Source: Pascua guehoae
Lineage: Eukaryota; Basidiomycota; Tremellomycetes; Trichosporonales; Trichosporonaceae
Reading direction: 5' to 3'
DNA: 64,000 nucleotides
Assembly: GCA_001600415.1 (NCBI GenBank)
Contig: BCJX01000003.1
Coordinates: forward strand, 1,566,268-1,630,267
The position numbers and the translations under genes are program-made. How positions within the stretch are numbered: the stretch's first letter is position 1; each line of letters begins with the position of its first letter. Below are positions 36,504 through 47,522 of this stretch, in pieces. The notes under the pieces are model-generated. The model searched no databases and had not been told where the DNA came from. It was given only the letters and a program-made list of their open reading frames with translations.

Positions 36504-38165
36504 CTACGGCCCACAGCGACCCTTCTCCCACGGCGTCCACGAAGGACGGGGATCCCAGCCTTCCTCAAGTGTGTCTGGGTCGGGTTGGTCAAAGTACTGC
36601 CAGTATCAGTATTCGCAGTAGGGCGCGGCCCACCACAACTCACCCCGTTCGGGACGGCCTCGAAGAACAGCTCGGACTCGGTCCGCGTCTTTGCATACTC
36701 GGCTGCGGACAGCAGGGTAATGTGCTCGAGGGCGTTGGCGATCAGGTCCTCGCTGAGCGTCTGCACACCCGTGAGGGGCAGCCACATGTCTGCCGGGGCT
36801 GCCGGCTGGCGTGGGGGGTTTGCCTCCATCTTTTTCCAGCACTTGTCCATGAGTTGCATGAGCTCGCGTGCGTCTTCTTCTGTAGGCGCCGCGCCGCCGC
36901 GACGCTGACGCTCACTGTGCTCCTTGATCGAGCAGCCCAGCTCGGCTTCGAGGAGCTTGTCCACGGCGTTAAACTTTGCGCGTTCCAGGGCGTCTTCGCT
37001 TGCCTGCTCGATTTGCCACTCGCGGTCCCCGTCGGCGACTTTGCCCATGTTGACGCCCGTTCGGAGGAGGTTTTCGACGTCGTCCAGGAGACGCTGGGGC
37101 ATGCGGGCGTGCGCAACGTCGAGACCAACCCAGTCGGGTTGGAGGACGTCAAAGTCGACAATCGTGCATGGAATCGGGTTGGCACGGCCGCCGTCGCGCC
37201 GGACAAGACGGCGGGCGAGCGCAGAGACGAGGTCGTCCCAGCGCTTTTTGTTTTTCGGCTTGGGTTGTCCCGTGGCAGTGTAGAACCGAGGCACTTCGTC
37301 CGGGTGCGGGCGCGCGTGGGTGAAGATGAACGTCTCACGCTTGAGAGCGTACCTTGGCTCCTGTTCATAGTGGCCATAGTCGACAATGGGCGTCGCGTCG
37401 GGGCGCACGCGCACGATATGAACCGCCTCGTGCGTGTTGGAAGGGACGGCATGCTGGTGCCGAGTGGGGACCTTTTCCTTGCCCACCGGCCGAGCCATGC
37501 GGGGAGGGAAAATGACTAGCTTGTCGCCCAGACATTGGGGGCCCGCGGGATAGTTGGGGAACAGGCGAAAGACCTTGACTTGGCCATGCTCCTCGAGCTC
37601 TCTTGCTCCCTGCACGAGCTCCTCGGCAAACCACTGGAGCGAGTCGTCGTCCGCGTCCGCAACGTCAATCACGCGCGTGTGCCGGAACCGTTTCAGGTAG
37701 CGCTCCTCTTGCGCCACCTCACTCGCCGGCGTCCCCTCCACCCACTGTGCATAGTCGACCGGCACGATACCGGGAAGCTTTTCGCCCCACGGCGTCGACA
37801 CGGCCATCTTGAGCGCCTCGGCCTCGTGGTCGATGTCGTCCCACTCGTCGTCGTCCTCGTCCACACCCTCTTCGCCCAGCATGTACCTTGTCCACGGCAG
37901 GTGTGGCCCGAGCACAATGTGCTTGAACAGCCGCGCGTCCGCGCGCTCAAGGTACTCCTTGGACGTGCGGCGGAACGCGAGGAGGACGTCATGGTCGGCA
38001 TAGTCGAGAATCGAGTCCATGATGATGGGGTAGCACAGGTGGTCAATCCCTGTCGTTAGCCCACAACTCGCTCGGTGCCAACATACACAGAGTGACCTCC
38101 CCAGACCCCTTCTTTGATCGCTTCTTCGACCGCGACTTGTTCTTTGTGTTCCGAGAGCGTGTCAT
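36504..38165 (-). CDS. F-box-like protein, family copy 1
   Basis: Exons 38087-38165, 36644-38049, 36504-36596; 525 residues. The first exon encodes a Lys/Arg-rich tail (RSRNTKNKSRSKKRSKK) that could be a nuclear signal. The second opens with an F-box-like segment: IDHLCYPIIMDSILDYA, LLAFRRTSKEYLERADARLFKHIVLG. Acidic linkers and a conserved middle with FIFTHARP and VDFDVLQPDWVGLD follow. The last exon ends GRCGP. The same last-exon ending and splice layout occur in copy 2, which fixes the gene model. F-box proteins generally link substrates to SCF ubiquitin ligases; here the motif is divergent and the role is inferred. Confidence 0.8.
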
Positions 38166-38642
38166 GGTGGGTGGTATGAATACGACTGGCGAGTGCGAGA
38201 ACAAAGTCAACGACATGAAGCAAGCAGCCTAGTCGTTTGGACATCTGAAATGAGCCAGGGCGCCAGACGCGTCAGTTGCTTCCGTCAATGACGTCACGTG
38301 TTTGACCGAGGAATGTGGTATGCACGTGGTGTGGCAACAGCAATGCACGCTCCCAGTCTGGTCGGCACCCCCTCCAGAACAGTAGTAGAAACGCGGACCG
38401 ACCAACGATGTCGCTGACGGAAGGCTCTATGTGACCCTATTGATGGCCAAGGGACGACGAGCCCTCTGGGCTGTTAGCCACGTAGCCACATCCGTGTCAC
38501 CAGTGTAAGTGATGCGAGTTGGAGAGCCGTATTACCTTGAGCACTGTCGCTGGAAGCGTCTTGCGGACCAGAATGGAAAGGCTGGACCGCCATGGCATGC
38601 GCTCACTTGAACCTGCAAAGCAATATCCATCGACACCACGAC
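38166..38642. other. Intergenic region between family copies 1 and 2
   Basis: 477 bp. It contains the composite CRE/E-box element described separately. No gene supported. Confidence 0.45.
38289..38328. promoter_or_regulatory. TGACGTCACGTG plus CACGTG, upstream of family copy 1
   Basis: A CRE-type TGACGTCA overlaps an E-box CACGTG at 38289-38300, and a second CACGTG is at 38323-38328. They lie about 125 bp upstream of the copy 1 start at 38165. The same arrangement occurs upstream of copy 2. Confidence 0.65.
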
Positions 38643-40268
38643 CTATGGCCCACAGCGACCTAGTTTCCAGGGCCGCCACGCCCGGTCAATGCCCGTCTCG
38701 TCCCCTGGAAGAGGGGGGTCAAAATACTGGCGCGTCAGCGTCAGCGTTGGAACTCGGGTAAGAGACGGGTGCAACGTACCCCGTCGGGCACGGCCTCCAA
38801 GATGAGGTCTGTCTCAGTGCGTGTTTTTGCGTATTCCTCGGTGGACAAGAATACGACGTGCTCGAGGGCAGTGGAGATATGGTCGTGGCTGAGCGTCTGG
38901 ACACCCATGAGTGGAAGCCACTCGTCTTGCTCGGGGGGCGGTGTCGAGGGTGGGTTTGCCGCCATCTCGCGCCAGCTCTTCTCCATTATGGTGTAAAATT
39001 AGTCCGCGTTTGTATCGTCGGCTTGTGGCCCCTGTGCAGGTGGGTAGCCCAAATACCCTTCGGCAATTTCATGGGCTCTGATCCGTTGTGCCAGATGTCT
39101 CCTTTCCCATGCACACGATTGCAAGTGGTCTTCTGCGCGCTCGCCCATATCCACTCCCACGCGAAGAACGTTGGCTATATCGTCCATGAGGCACTGCTCC
39201 ATGTCGGTATGAGCAATGTCGAGGCCAAACCAATCCGGTTGGAGGACCTCAAAGTCGACCATTATGCACGTTATGGGGTCAAAGTTGGGGCTGGGGCACC
39301 GTACAAGGCGGCGGGCGAGATCACCAACAAAACCGTCCCACCGCGCCTTGTTCTTGATCTTGTCCTCGTGGCCGCGGAATCGTGTCATGTCAGCGTCGAG
39401 CGGCCTGGCGTGTGTAAAGATGAATGTCTCCTCCCTGAGCGAGTGCTTTGGGTCTTGGCCATAGTTGCCGTAATCAAGCAGGGACCTGTAGTCGGGCTGC
39501 ACACGAATAATGTGCACCGCCCGGGAAGTGTAGGGAGGGACAGTACGCTTGTCTCGCCAGGGCCAGGATGATGTGTCGCGATTAACCGGCAGGGGCCAAC
39601 GCCTCGGGAAAATGATGGCAGTGTCCCCCAGAGTCTCTACTGAGTAGGGAAAGGTTGGAAAGAATCGGACCACTTTGACACGGTTGTGGTCGCGGTCATG
39701 GTATCCCGAAGTCGTTCCCGGGGGTTGCACCACGTTGTCGGTAAACCAATCAAGGCAGTCTCCGTCTGCATCATCAATGTCGATGATGCGGGTGTGTCGA
39801 TACAGCTCGAGATAGCGTTTCTCCAGGCCCTTCTCGTCGTCGGGGGTATTTCCCAGCAACCATTTATGATAGCAAATCCGCCTGATGGCAGGCAGATTGT
39901 CCCCCCACGGTGTCGTGACGTTCACCTCGGACCTCCCGCCTTCCGCCACCCACTCGTATGAGCCGTCGGCAGCCCTCTTAATAGGGCGTGCGCCAAGCAC
40001 AATGTGTTTGAATATCCGAGCATCCGCGCGCTCCAGGTACTCGCGCGATGTCCGCCGAAACGCTACGAGCACGCTGTGGGGTGCATAGTCCAGGATCGCG
40101 TCCATGATCATCGGGTAGAACTTGTGATCAATCACTGACGTTAGACACAGAGACACGGACAGTGGGCGAGTGGTGGAACGCACTGTGATGAGGCGCGCGG
40201 TCGCTCTGTTCTGGAGGCTCCGTGGTCTGCAGGGGAGACTGAGAGGTGCCAGTGGGAGAGCATGGCAT
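38643..40268 (-). pseudogene. F-box-like protein, family copy 2, broken by an in-frame stop
   Basis: Exons 40184-40268, 38780-40134, 38643-38726, collinear with copy 1. The protein aligns along its length: IDHKFYPMIMDAILDYA, LVAFRRTSREYLERADARIFKHIVLG, FIFTHARP, VDFEVLQPDWFGLD, and the ending GRCGP. A TAA at 38999-39001 interrupts the frame just before TIMEKSWREMAANPP, which matches LMDKCWKKMEANPP of copy 1 in the same frame. No canonical intron would remove it; an intron ending at an AAG acceptor at the KSW codon cannot be fully excluded. A truncated product of about 400 residues with an intact F-box-like part remains possible. The acidic insert of copy 1 (after HIVLG) is missing here. Confidence 0.75.
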
Positions 40269-40373
40269 GGCGGTGGTGTGGTGACGAGTGTGATGGACGA
40301 GAGGGAAGAGGAAACAACAAACTGAAACCGACTGTATCTGGGTCATGTCAACACGTCGTTTTGCATCCGCTGA

Positions 40374-40416
40374 TGACGTCACGTGTCTCCTCGGTGAGTG
40401 TGGCAGACAGCACGTG
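40374..40416. promoter_or_regulatory. TGACGTCACGTG plus CACGTG, upstream of family copy 2
   Basis: The 12-bp composite is at 40374-40385 and the second CACGTG at 40411-40416, about 105 bp upstream of the copy 2 start. The spacing between the two sites is 25 bp, against 22 bp at copy 1. Confidence 0.65.
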
Positions 40417-40569
40417 TGGCAGGCGGTGCAGGCCTCCCCGCGAGGATGGAGGGCCAACAGCTGTAGAGCTTGACTGGACATCTGGGCGTCTAGTAACGAA
40501 GAGGATGGCGCACAGTAAAGGGAGAAAGGACCAACAATCACATTCCAATTCATTCGGCAACTGTCATTT

Positions 40570-41942
40570 TTATGAATCACTACTGGAGATACTACCATTC
40601 TCGCTGCAGACGCTGTCGCTGCGCACGGGCGGGGTGTCAAATGGACCCGGAAGCTCCAAGTCCATATCACCGCCCACGTCCTCCCACGAATCCCAGCGCA
40701 TCACGACGTGCACACGGTCGGCAATGCCCATCATCATCTCTCTTGTGAGACGCGGCAAGGTGGACCAGGGGGCCCGCAGCTCGCCTGCGATGATATTGAC
40801 AATTCGTCGGTGCACAATCTCAGCAATCGCGTGGGGTGGCTTTTTTTGCAACTTCTCGGGTGCGCAGAAAAAGAAAGGGTGGATGGATGCAATGTCGACA
40901 AACCAATAGTTGATTCCGCGGAGGAGGTGGGGGATGATGTGGCGGATGATTTGGGCGACGTAGGCGGACGGAATGGGCCTGACGGGGACCATGTCCTTGA
41001 GCTCTGTGAAGAGGAGGAAGACATCGTCGGCGCCGGCAGGGAGGTTCCAGAACGGAGGGCGGCAGTTGCGCAGCGGCGTCTCGCCGTTGTATGTGAATGA
41101 GAGAAAGACCCTGTCGGCCGACTTGGGAATCTCGACAAACTGCGGCGTCTCAAAGCCGTTGGCCGTGAATGGCGGCGGGGCGAGACGGATAAACGCGACA
41201 TACGTGGACGGCCGGAGGAGTAGCGGGATACGATACGGCCCGTTGGCCTTCGCGTCGGGACGGACCCGGACCAGGGTACCGAGCAAGAGCCGGGAGACGA
41301 TGAGGAACATGTCCGTGTCTTTACCTCCCCCGCCAACGAGCGGGAGGGGGATCCAGGAGTCGTCCCAGCGTCCCACAAGATCGACAGTGGTCACGGCCTT
41401 GATGACCTTGAGCAATGTCTCGGACAGCACAGGGCCGACGAACACTGGGGGAAGCGTCGGCTCGGACTTGTGGAACGCAATACGCAGCCTGAACGGGGTC
41501 CCCTTCCCGTTCACTCGGTCCGCACACATCCGGAGCGGGCGCTCGACACGGATGTGGTGCGGGAAACTGTCGTCGACTCGCGATTTGAGCGCACGGCAGG
41601 TCGCGCGCAGGGACATGAGGTCGGGAATCTCGAGACATGCGTGCTCGAGCGCCCTCAGGATCAGTTCCGTCCCAATCTCCTCGCGGTTGACGGGGGTGTT
41701 GGTATCGTTGGATGAAAAGGACGCCTCGGACACTTCCGGGGCAGTGGACCAAGTATCGTCCTCACGGGTGGCCTCGACGAACGAGAGGTATACCTTCATG
41801 AGGTGGGCTTGGGAAGGGTCCTCGGGTGGCGTTGGGGTGACACTGGGAGTGCCTGCGGGATTAGAATAACAGGGGGGAGAGGTTTGAGGTGGGGGTGTGG
41901 CTTACCAGCGCGTTTACGTTTAGGCCTGGGGACGAGGTCCAT
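40570..41942 (-). CDS. F-box-like protein, divergent third copy
   Basis: Exons 41906-41942 and 40570-41852; 439 residues. The first exon is basic (MDLVPRPKRKRA). The F-box-like segment is ELILRALEHACLEIPDLMSLRATCRALKSRVDD, and the rest is a mixed alpha/beta region (FVAFIRLAPP-like, VFLSFTYNGE, IIRHIIPHLLRGINYWFVDI). The acidic/Ser tail ends SSSDS. Similarity to copies 1 and 2 is in organisation (short basic first exon, F-box-like start, same strand) rather than in sequence, so common ancestry is inferred. Function unknown. Confidence 0.72.
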
Positions 41943-44646
41943 TTTGGCGGTTTCGAGGAGAGAAGAGTGGATGAGAAGAATCGAGTGCTGGGGGGGTTCT
42001 GTATGCCTATTTAACCTGCCTTCCAGCGTGCACCGAGTGCGGACGAGGTGTGTGTGATGCCCAGCACCAGTCCTTCATCACACCCTTCGTATTGGCCTTT
42101 CTGTGGGCTCGGGAAGCGACAAGCTCCGAGGCCGAGGACGTGTGATATCATGAGGACCTCGGAATCGATGTGTTGAGAAATGGACGTGATGACTTGAAAA
42201 AACACACACACGAGAAGCTGCAACTTGTTTGGAGGCGTGATAAATGTGTGTGTCATTGCACTGCCTCTGCGTAAGCTTTATGGGGATATCCCAAGTCGTG
42301 GGTGAGCTTTACGCAATTATGAGTCTCGAAGGACCTGTGGAAACTCCATCACATCGCCTCAAAAACCCTTTTGTTCTCTCTCGACAATAAACCAAAATTG
42401 CCACGAGTGATAAAATGCCGTCAAAGCGTCAAAGCTGTGATGGCCATTGCTGGCAGTCGAGAGGCAAGACATTTCAGGTGGACTGGCCGAAAGGGTGAAG
42501 CGGAGGTCACTTTGTGGCGACACGCCTCGTGGGCGAGAAGCGTCTGTCGTTAACACACCTGTCTGCAACCCCATTCCGCTCCAGGTCGAGAACCCCATTG
42601 TGACAAAGAGTGCCCACACTCTTGGCAATAATGCACAGCACTCTGTGCGTTGTAGCTCCATTGAAATAAATTCCTCTGATTGGGCATTATCGTCGAAGTT
42701 GATGGGTGGCAAAAGTGTAGAAGTGCGCAAGTTGTGTGTGTGCACGGGGCGGGTGTGTGGCGGAATCCACACACAGCCACATCTGCGTGTGCACTTGCAC
42801 CCACACACTCGGGAGTTCGCTCGCGCGGTCTCTTTACAACCGCAAAGCCGAGGATGCCGGGTTTATGTTGTTTTAGCTACAGTTAGCTCCCGGGGCACCC
42901 CCACCAAGTCGGTTTGCTGGTCTACCACAGACTGGCCTTTTTGTGATCACAGTACAGTGCAACGCGCTCTGAGCTCCCTGATGTCCAGCCGCGAATTAAC
43001 CATAACAACGCGGACGTTTCATTCTTCAGGATCCCAGTCTCCCGAGTCCTCATTAGTCCCCGGGGAGACAACACGGGTCGTGTGATGGACAAACGCCAAT
43101 GTCCAGGCCCGAGCTGACTTAGTATCGGGTATCACATTGTGCGGGGTTAGTGTGCGGTTGGGCCCACCTGATTCTGTCCAAACCCCATGGCGCGTCCGAT
43201 TAGGCGCATGCGCCATAGACGGATGCCGAGCGGCTTCAGGTACCAACTACCTCAGCAGACAGCGTTCCGAATCCACTCTCGAGCGTGGTACCTGCTCACT
43301 TTGTCTGGCCACTCGCCTTTTGCCCACTCTCAGCGGCAAGGCACAACCTCAACACTGGTGCCCATTGACGAGGTGAAGCGCCGCCGTATCCCAGCCACTC
43401 ACTCGGCTCCACCAACGCACTCGTTCTCCACCAACATCTACGTCGCCGTTGTGTTCACTATGTCTGTCCACTCGCTTTTGCCCACTCTCACTGGCAAGGC
43501 ACAACCTCGACACTGGTGCCCTTTGACGAGGTTAACCGCCGACGTATCCCTGCCATCCACTCGGCTCCACCAACACACTCGTTCTCCACCAACATTCTAC
43601 GCCAACGGCGACGGGTGATTCCGTGAGGATTTGATCCAAGTCAGTGCTCGCGCCTCGACGCGATCGCGCCGCTACCCATGGGTGAGACCCATGAGACAAA
43701 CCGAGCGACTAGACAATGTAGACCACACAGGCCGGGTCTAGAGCTACGAGCTTGCAGTCTGCCAAAACCCTAAAACAGCCTAAACTGAGCGCGCGAGCGA
43801 AGCACACGACGACTGCGCGCTCGCGTGCGGATTTTCGGCACCAGCTGGCGCGCATTCCACGAGGATTGTGAGGTGTGCCGTATGCGACGACTTGGCTGCT
43901 GGGAGATAAGCACTTGTTACGTTAGTGTGGGAACGGCGCGTTTCACAAACAAGCGACTTTTTTTTTCCACGCGCTCGACGATCATGGGCCAGGGCTGTGG
44001 TCGCTACGTCGCTATCTATTGTTATTGGAAAAAAGGAAACAAAAAAAGGTTGGCGACTTGCCGGCCGGCGCCAATACTGTGGTTGGTGTACTTTGTGCAC
44101 AGCACAGGGGTGACGAGGTCGAGGTACCAGGGTGACGTCGAGCGGTGAATCCAGCAAAGGGATCGAGGAGGGCGACAGGGAAGGACAGGGTTCGTGGGTC
44201 ATGTTTCGCAAAAGGCAGAGAGGGTGATAGGCTGGAAGGGTTGGGCGTGTCCATGATGACGCGCCTGATTTTGGATAGTGCAACCCGAGTTTCAGGAATG
44301 GTTTGAAATGCGCCAGGGCGCCAGTGCCATGCTCGTGGATCGGTGATTTATAGATTAGGGACGTGCACCATGATCGTTAATGTTTGCTGCCCTGGGGGTT
44401 AGCCCCTGGGTTATAGGAGGCTACATTGTTGTTAGTGCACAGCATTCAATTGCTGCGACACGCGACCGGTTTGAGACAGGTCTGACCAGGCCACAAGAGA
44501 AGGAAGGCGACGGTCCATACAAATGGAGGGTTGAAAATGATTGTTGTTGCGACGCGACCTTCTTCCTTCTTTACTCTTTCTTCACTCTTTCCCTCTCGTC
44601 AATTTTGCTTTCACCACTTTGCCATCACGTCGATATTGGATTCACG
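41943..44646. other. Gene-poor, AT-richer region
   Basis: 2.7 kb with no supported gene. Composition is visibly less GC-rich than the flanks, with A and T runs. CACA/GTGT-rich words occur at 42733-42805. It contains the tandem duplication at 43298-43607. Open frames are short and not conserved between the two duplicate copies. Confidence 0.55.
43298..43607. repeat. Two direct copies of a ~150-bp unit
   Basis: Copy 1 runs from about 43298 to 43442 and copy 2 from about 43457 to 43605, offset 159 bp. Both contain CACTCGC, TTTTGCCCACTCTCA, GGCAAGGCACAACCTC, CACTGGTGCCC and CTCGTTCTCCACCAACAT in the same order. Small substitutions and indels put the two copies in different frames. Confidence 0.88.
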
Positions 44647-45467
44647 ATGGCGCCCGTCGACATGGAAGCGATCATCGATAAGATCGGCGAGCTTGAGGCT
44701 GCGTACGTTGCTTCCACCACCTGAGCCGTCGTCGACATCGGCCTCGTTTCGACGCCTTCCCCGTCCACTCTGGCACTCTCGGCGCAGACACACCTAACAC
44801 ACAGACTCCTCCCATCAAATGTGGTGCTCTACCTCCTCTTTGCGTCGCTGTTCGCCACCTTTCTCACCTACCTGACCGGCCTGGGACCCAACGCACGGTG
44901 AGTCGAGTGGACTCGAATGGGTCGAGTGGAGTCGGGTCGACGTCTACAGTCTTCAGTTTTGCGTTCAGTCATGTTTGCTCCTTTCGTCCTGCAATAGTGC
45001 CCATACTCTGGGGCATTCCAAACCTGTCCATGGAGAATCCATAAGTCTGCCACCTGGACGGTATTCGGGATACGTTTTTAGGCATACGGATAGCGCGTTT
45101 CATGGTGCTATTACACCTCCTACTCTTCCTCCAGCTTTCCTTCCTACATCCTCATCGGCCCGTCCCCAGTCACTCCCACATCCACCACCAACAAGCTAAC
45201 AACAGACCCCTCACACAAACAATCTACCTCGCGACCGCCTTCCTCTCCTTTGCCTGCCTCGTGTCGCTCATCGGCGCCATCGTCCACGGGAGCATGTACC
45301 TCGTTATCGGCACCGTCTTTGCCAACGTGTACACGGCGACCGCGCTCCTCAAGGCGCTGAGCCAGTGCCACTTGATAGAGCAGAGGTATGATTCGGACCG
45401 TGTAGCAGGGATACTAACGCGCAGTGTTGAGAGGAGCGACGAGAAGAGTGGGATTGAGCTCGTTTGA
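44647..45467 (+). CDS. Small three-pass membrane protein of unknown function
   Basis: Exons 44647-44702, 44805-44897, 45206-45385, 45425-45467; 123 residues. All junctions have canonical sites with CTAAC branch points, and the phases agree. After an acidic N-terminal helix (MEAIIDKIGELEA) come three hydrophobic segments: VVLYLLFASLFATFLTYL, YLATAFLSFACLVSLIGAI and MYLVIGTVFANVYTATALL. The tail is hydrophilic. The size and layout resemble small ER membrane factors, but I recognise no family signature, so no function is assigned. Confidence 0.75.
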
Positions 45468-45794
45468 GCGCACCTGAAGAGAGGCAGAGCGAGAGCGGGC
45501 GGTGTAACGTTGGTGAAAGTTCGAGGCGGACCATGCCTTGGCGGACAATATAGTATGAGAGCGGCGAGGTTACAGCATATTGAGACAGAGGAGAGCACCC
45601 TCCATAGGAGTCCACGGAGACGGAGGCATGGCAGGGTGGACACGACAGCGTGGACACGACAGTTAAGATGTACGATGCATACATGAGCACACTCTGTGGC
45701 TCGGCGGTATGTCACGGGGCCCGGACGCCAGGGCAGTCGTGTCGTGGCAAACTACGGTCCAGGCTAGCCGTGGCAAACTACGCTCCAGGAAGTA
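45468..45794. other. Convergent 3' region
   Basis: 327 bp between opposing stop codons. Short direct repeats at 45634-45662 (tggacacgacag) and 45741-45782 (cgtggcaaactac). No gene. Confidence 0.45.
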
Positions 45795-47091
45795 CTATGG
45801 AACCTCACCAAAGTCTGCCACAAGCGCGCGTCCCAGCGCCGCTGCCATGGCTGGCGAGAGGGTAATATCGCCCGTCTCCTCGTCGGCGTCCTCGACTTTG
45901 ACCGCAATCTCCTCGGCTTCTCCCTCTCCGTCGGCGGCGTCTGAGTCGTCGTCGCTATCATCCGACCCATAGTCGCCGAGGCCCGCGAGGCCATTCGCCT
46001 CGGTCTTGACCTCACTGGGCTCCGTCTTGACCTCACTCGGCTCCGTCTTGACGGCGTCACTCGGCTCGACTTTTGCCCTCTTGCTCGGCCGCTCCTCGTC
46101 CACCTGTGCCCGCTGATGCAAGGGAATGATGACGACCTCTCCGCTCTTGACCGCACGCCTCCACTCGTCGCGCGGAAAGACGTGCACGGTGGGGAACTCG
46201 ACCCACGCCGTGCCGCGCAGGGCGGTATCGAGCGGCACCTGGGGCCGAGTGGGGGGGAAGAAGCGGCGGCGGGCTTCGGACGATAGTGGTGGTGGCGCGT
46301 CCGTGGCGTTTGTGTTGGCGGCGCTGCGCCGGGGCATGTGGTAGGGGATGGCAAAGACGAGGTCGGCGTCGCGGAGGGCCTCGGGGAGGAGGGACGCCAG
46401 TGTCGCTGCCGCGTCGGAGGGGAGGACGGGGACGCGCGGGTGCGAGACGAGTGGCTCGGGGGAGACCGAGGGGGGGATGGCGAGCTGGACTGTGAGGTAC
46501 AGTGCGCGCGTTCTGGCGTTAGCGTGTACCAAGGCGAAATAACTAGTCGACGTATCGGCTAGTCAACTCCCCGACCCACCTTGGATTCCAGCTCGACTGG
46601 TTTGTGCGCCGCCGCTGCATCCCATCGGGGAGAATATCGACCTCTGCGCCAATCTCGCCGACGGCCCACCGCAGTCCGTCGAGTTTACTCTTGCGCACCG
46701 GCGCGCGTGCACTGCCACCCCGCCCCCGTCCCCTCCCGCTCCCGCCCCGACTCGACCCCGTTGCAGCCGCCACCTCGTCGGCAGTGAGCCCCTCGCCCCA
46801 GACGGCCATCCGCCGCCGCCCGTCCTCGAGCCACGCATAGTCGCCATCCCACGTCCCCTGCGAGTACTTGCTCAGCGGCACGTACGACGCCGGATCGCGC
46901 ACCCCGCTGCATCCCCGCGTCTCCTTGTGCAAGCGCGAGCAGGCCGCAGAGCACGAGCGCAGCGCGCACCGCGGGCACGTGTACTTTGCCGCCGCGGGGC
47001 AGAGCGCGCATGTCGTCGAGGGCGTGGCGGCGGGGGGCGCGGCCGTGCCCGGTTTCGCTGGGAGGGCGTGCGCGGGTGGTGGGAGCGGCAT
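45795..47091 (-). CDS. BCD1: HIT-type zinc-finger protein, box C/D snoRNA factor BCD1-like
   Basis: Exons 46580-47091 and 45795-46512; 409 residues. The HIT zinc finger is at residues 27-61 (CALC, CPRC, CSAAC, HKETRGC). The conserved region after it includes YVPLSKYSQGTWDGDYAWLEDGRRRMAVWGEG and, across the intron, SSWNPRTRALYLTVQL, as in Bcd1. A later segment AWVEFPTVHVFPRDEW fits the C-terminal conserved part. Bcd1 acts early in assembly of box C/D snoRNPs in the nucleus. The tail is acidic and holds repeated VKTEPSE units that match a sumoylation consensus. Confidence 0.88.
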
Positions 47092-47522
47092 GGAGAGGGA
47101 TGATGGTGTTGGTGATAGAGAGAGCGATGAGGTCAGAAATGCCGGCTTGAATACTGTATTGATCTTTGGTGGCAACGAACTTTGCGCGTGCCTGAATTGT
47201 CACGTGATCGGAGCCCCGCGTCGTCATCGGGTGTGGCTTTTGCAATTGCCGGGGGTATGGGTTTCCTGGTCTCACAAGGCTTCGTAGCGCAATGCATAGC
47301 TCTTCAATGCTCAATATCCAATGCTTAGAGCGACGAAGCAGACCCAATATGAGACTACTGGCCGTGGAGAATGCAAAGAGCCGAAGAAAGACGCGTATAG
47401 CCTGGTCTTTCCCACGGCAGCAAGTCATATCGCCCGACAGCCTCCTCCCACCTCCCGTCCTTCTCAGCGGCCCCGTACGTCCCCAGACAATGATTCATAT
47501 AAAAAACTGAACATATACACTT
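47092..47522. other. Upstream region of BCD1
   Basis: 431 bp between tandem minus-strand genes. No supported features. Confidence 0.4.

Noticed and set aside
36212..37519. 435-residue open frame on the plus strand
   Set aside because: Antisense shadow of F-box-like copy 1, whose identity is fixed by its paralog.
43187..43618. 143-residue frame spanning the tandem duplication
   Set aside because: The two repeat copies are read in different frames, which argues against a protein repeat.
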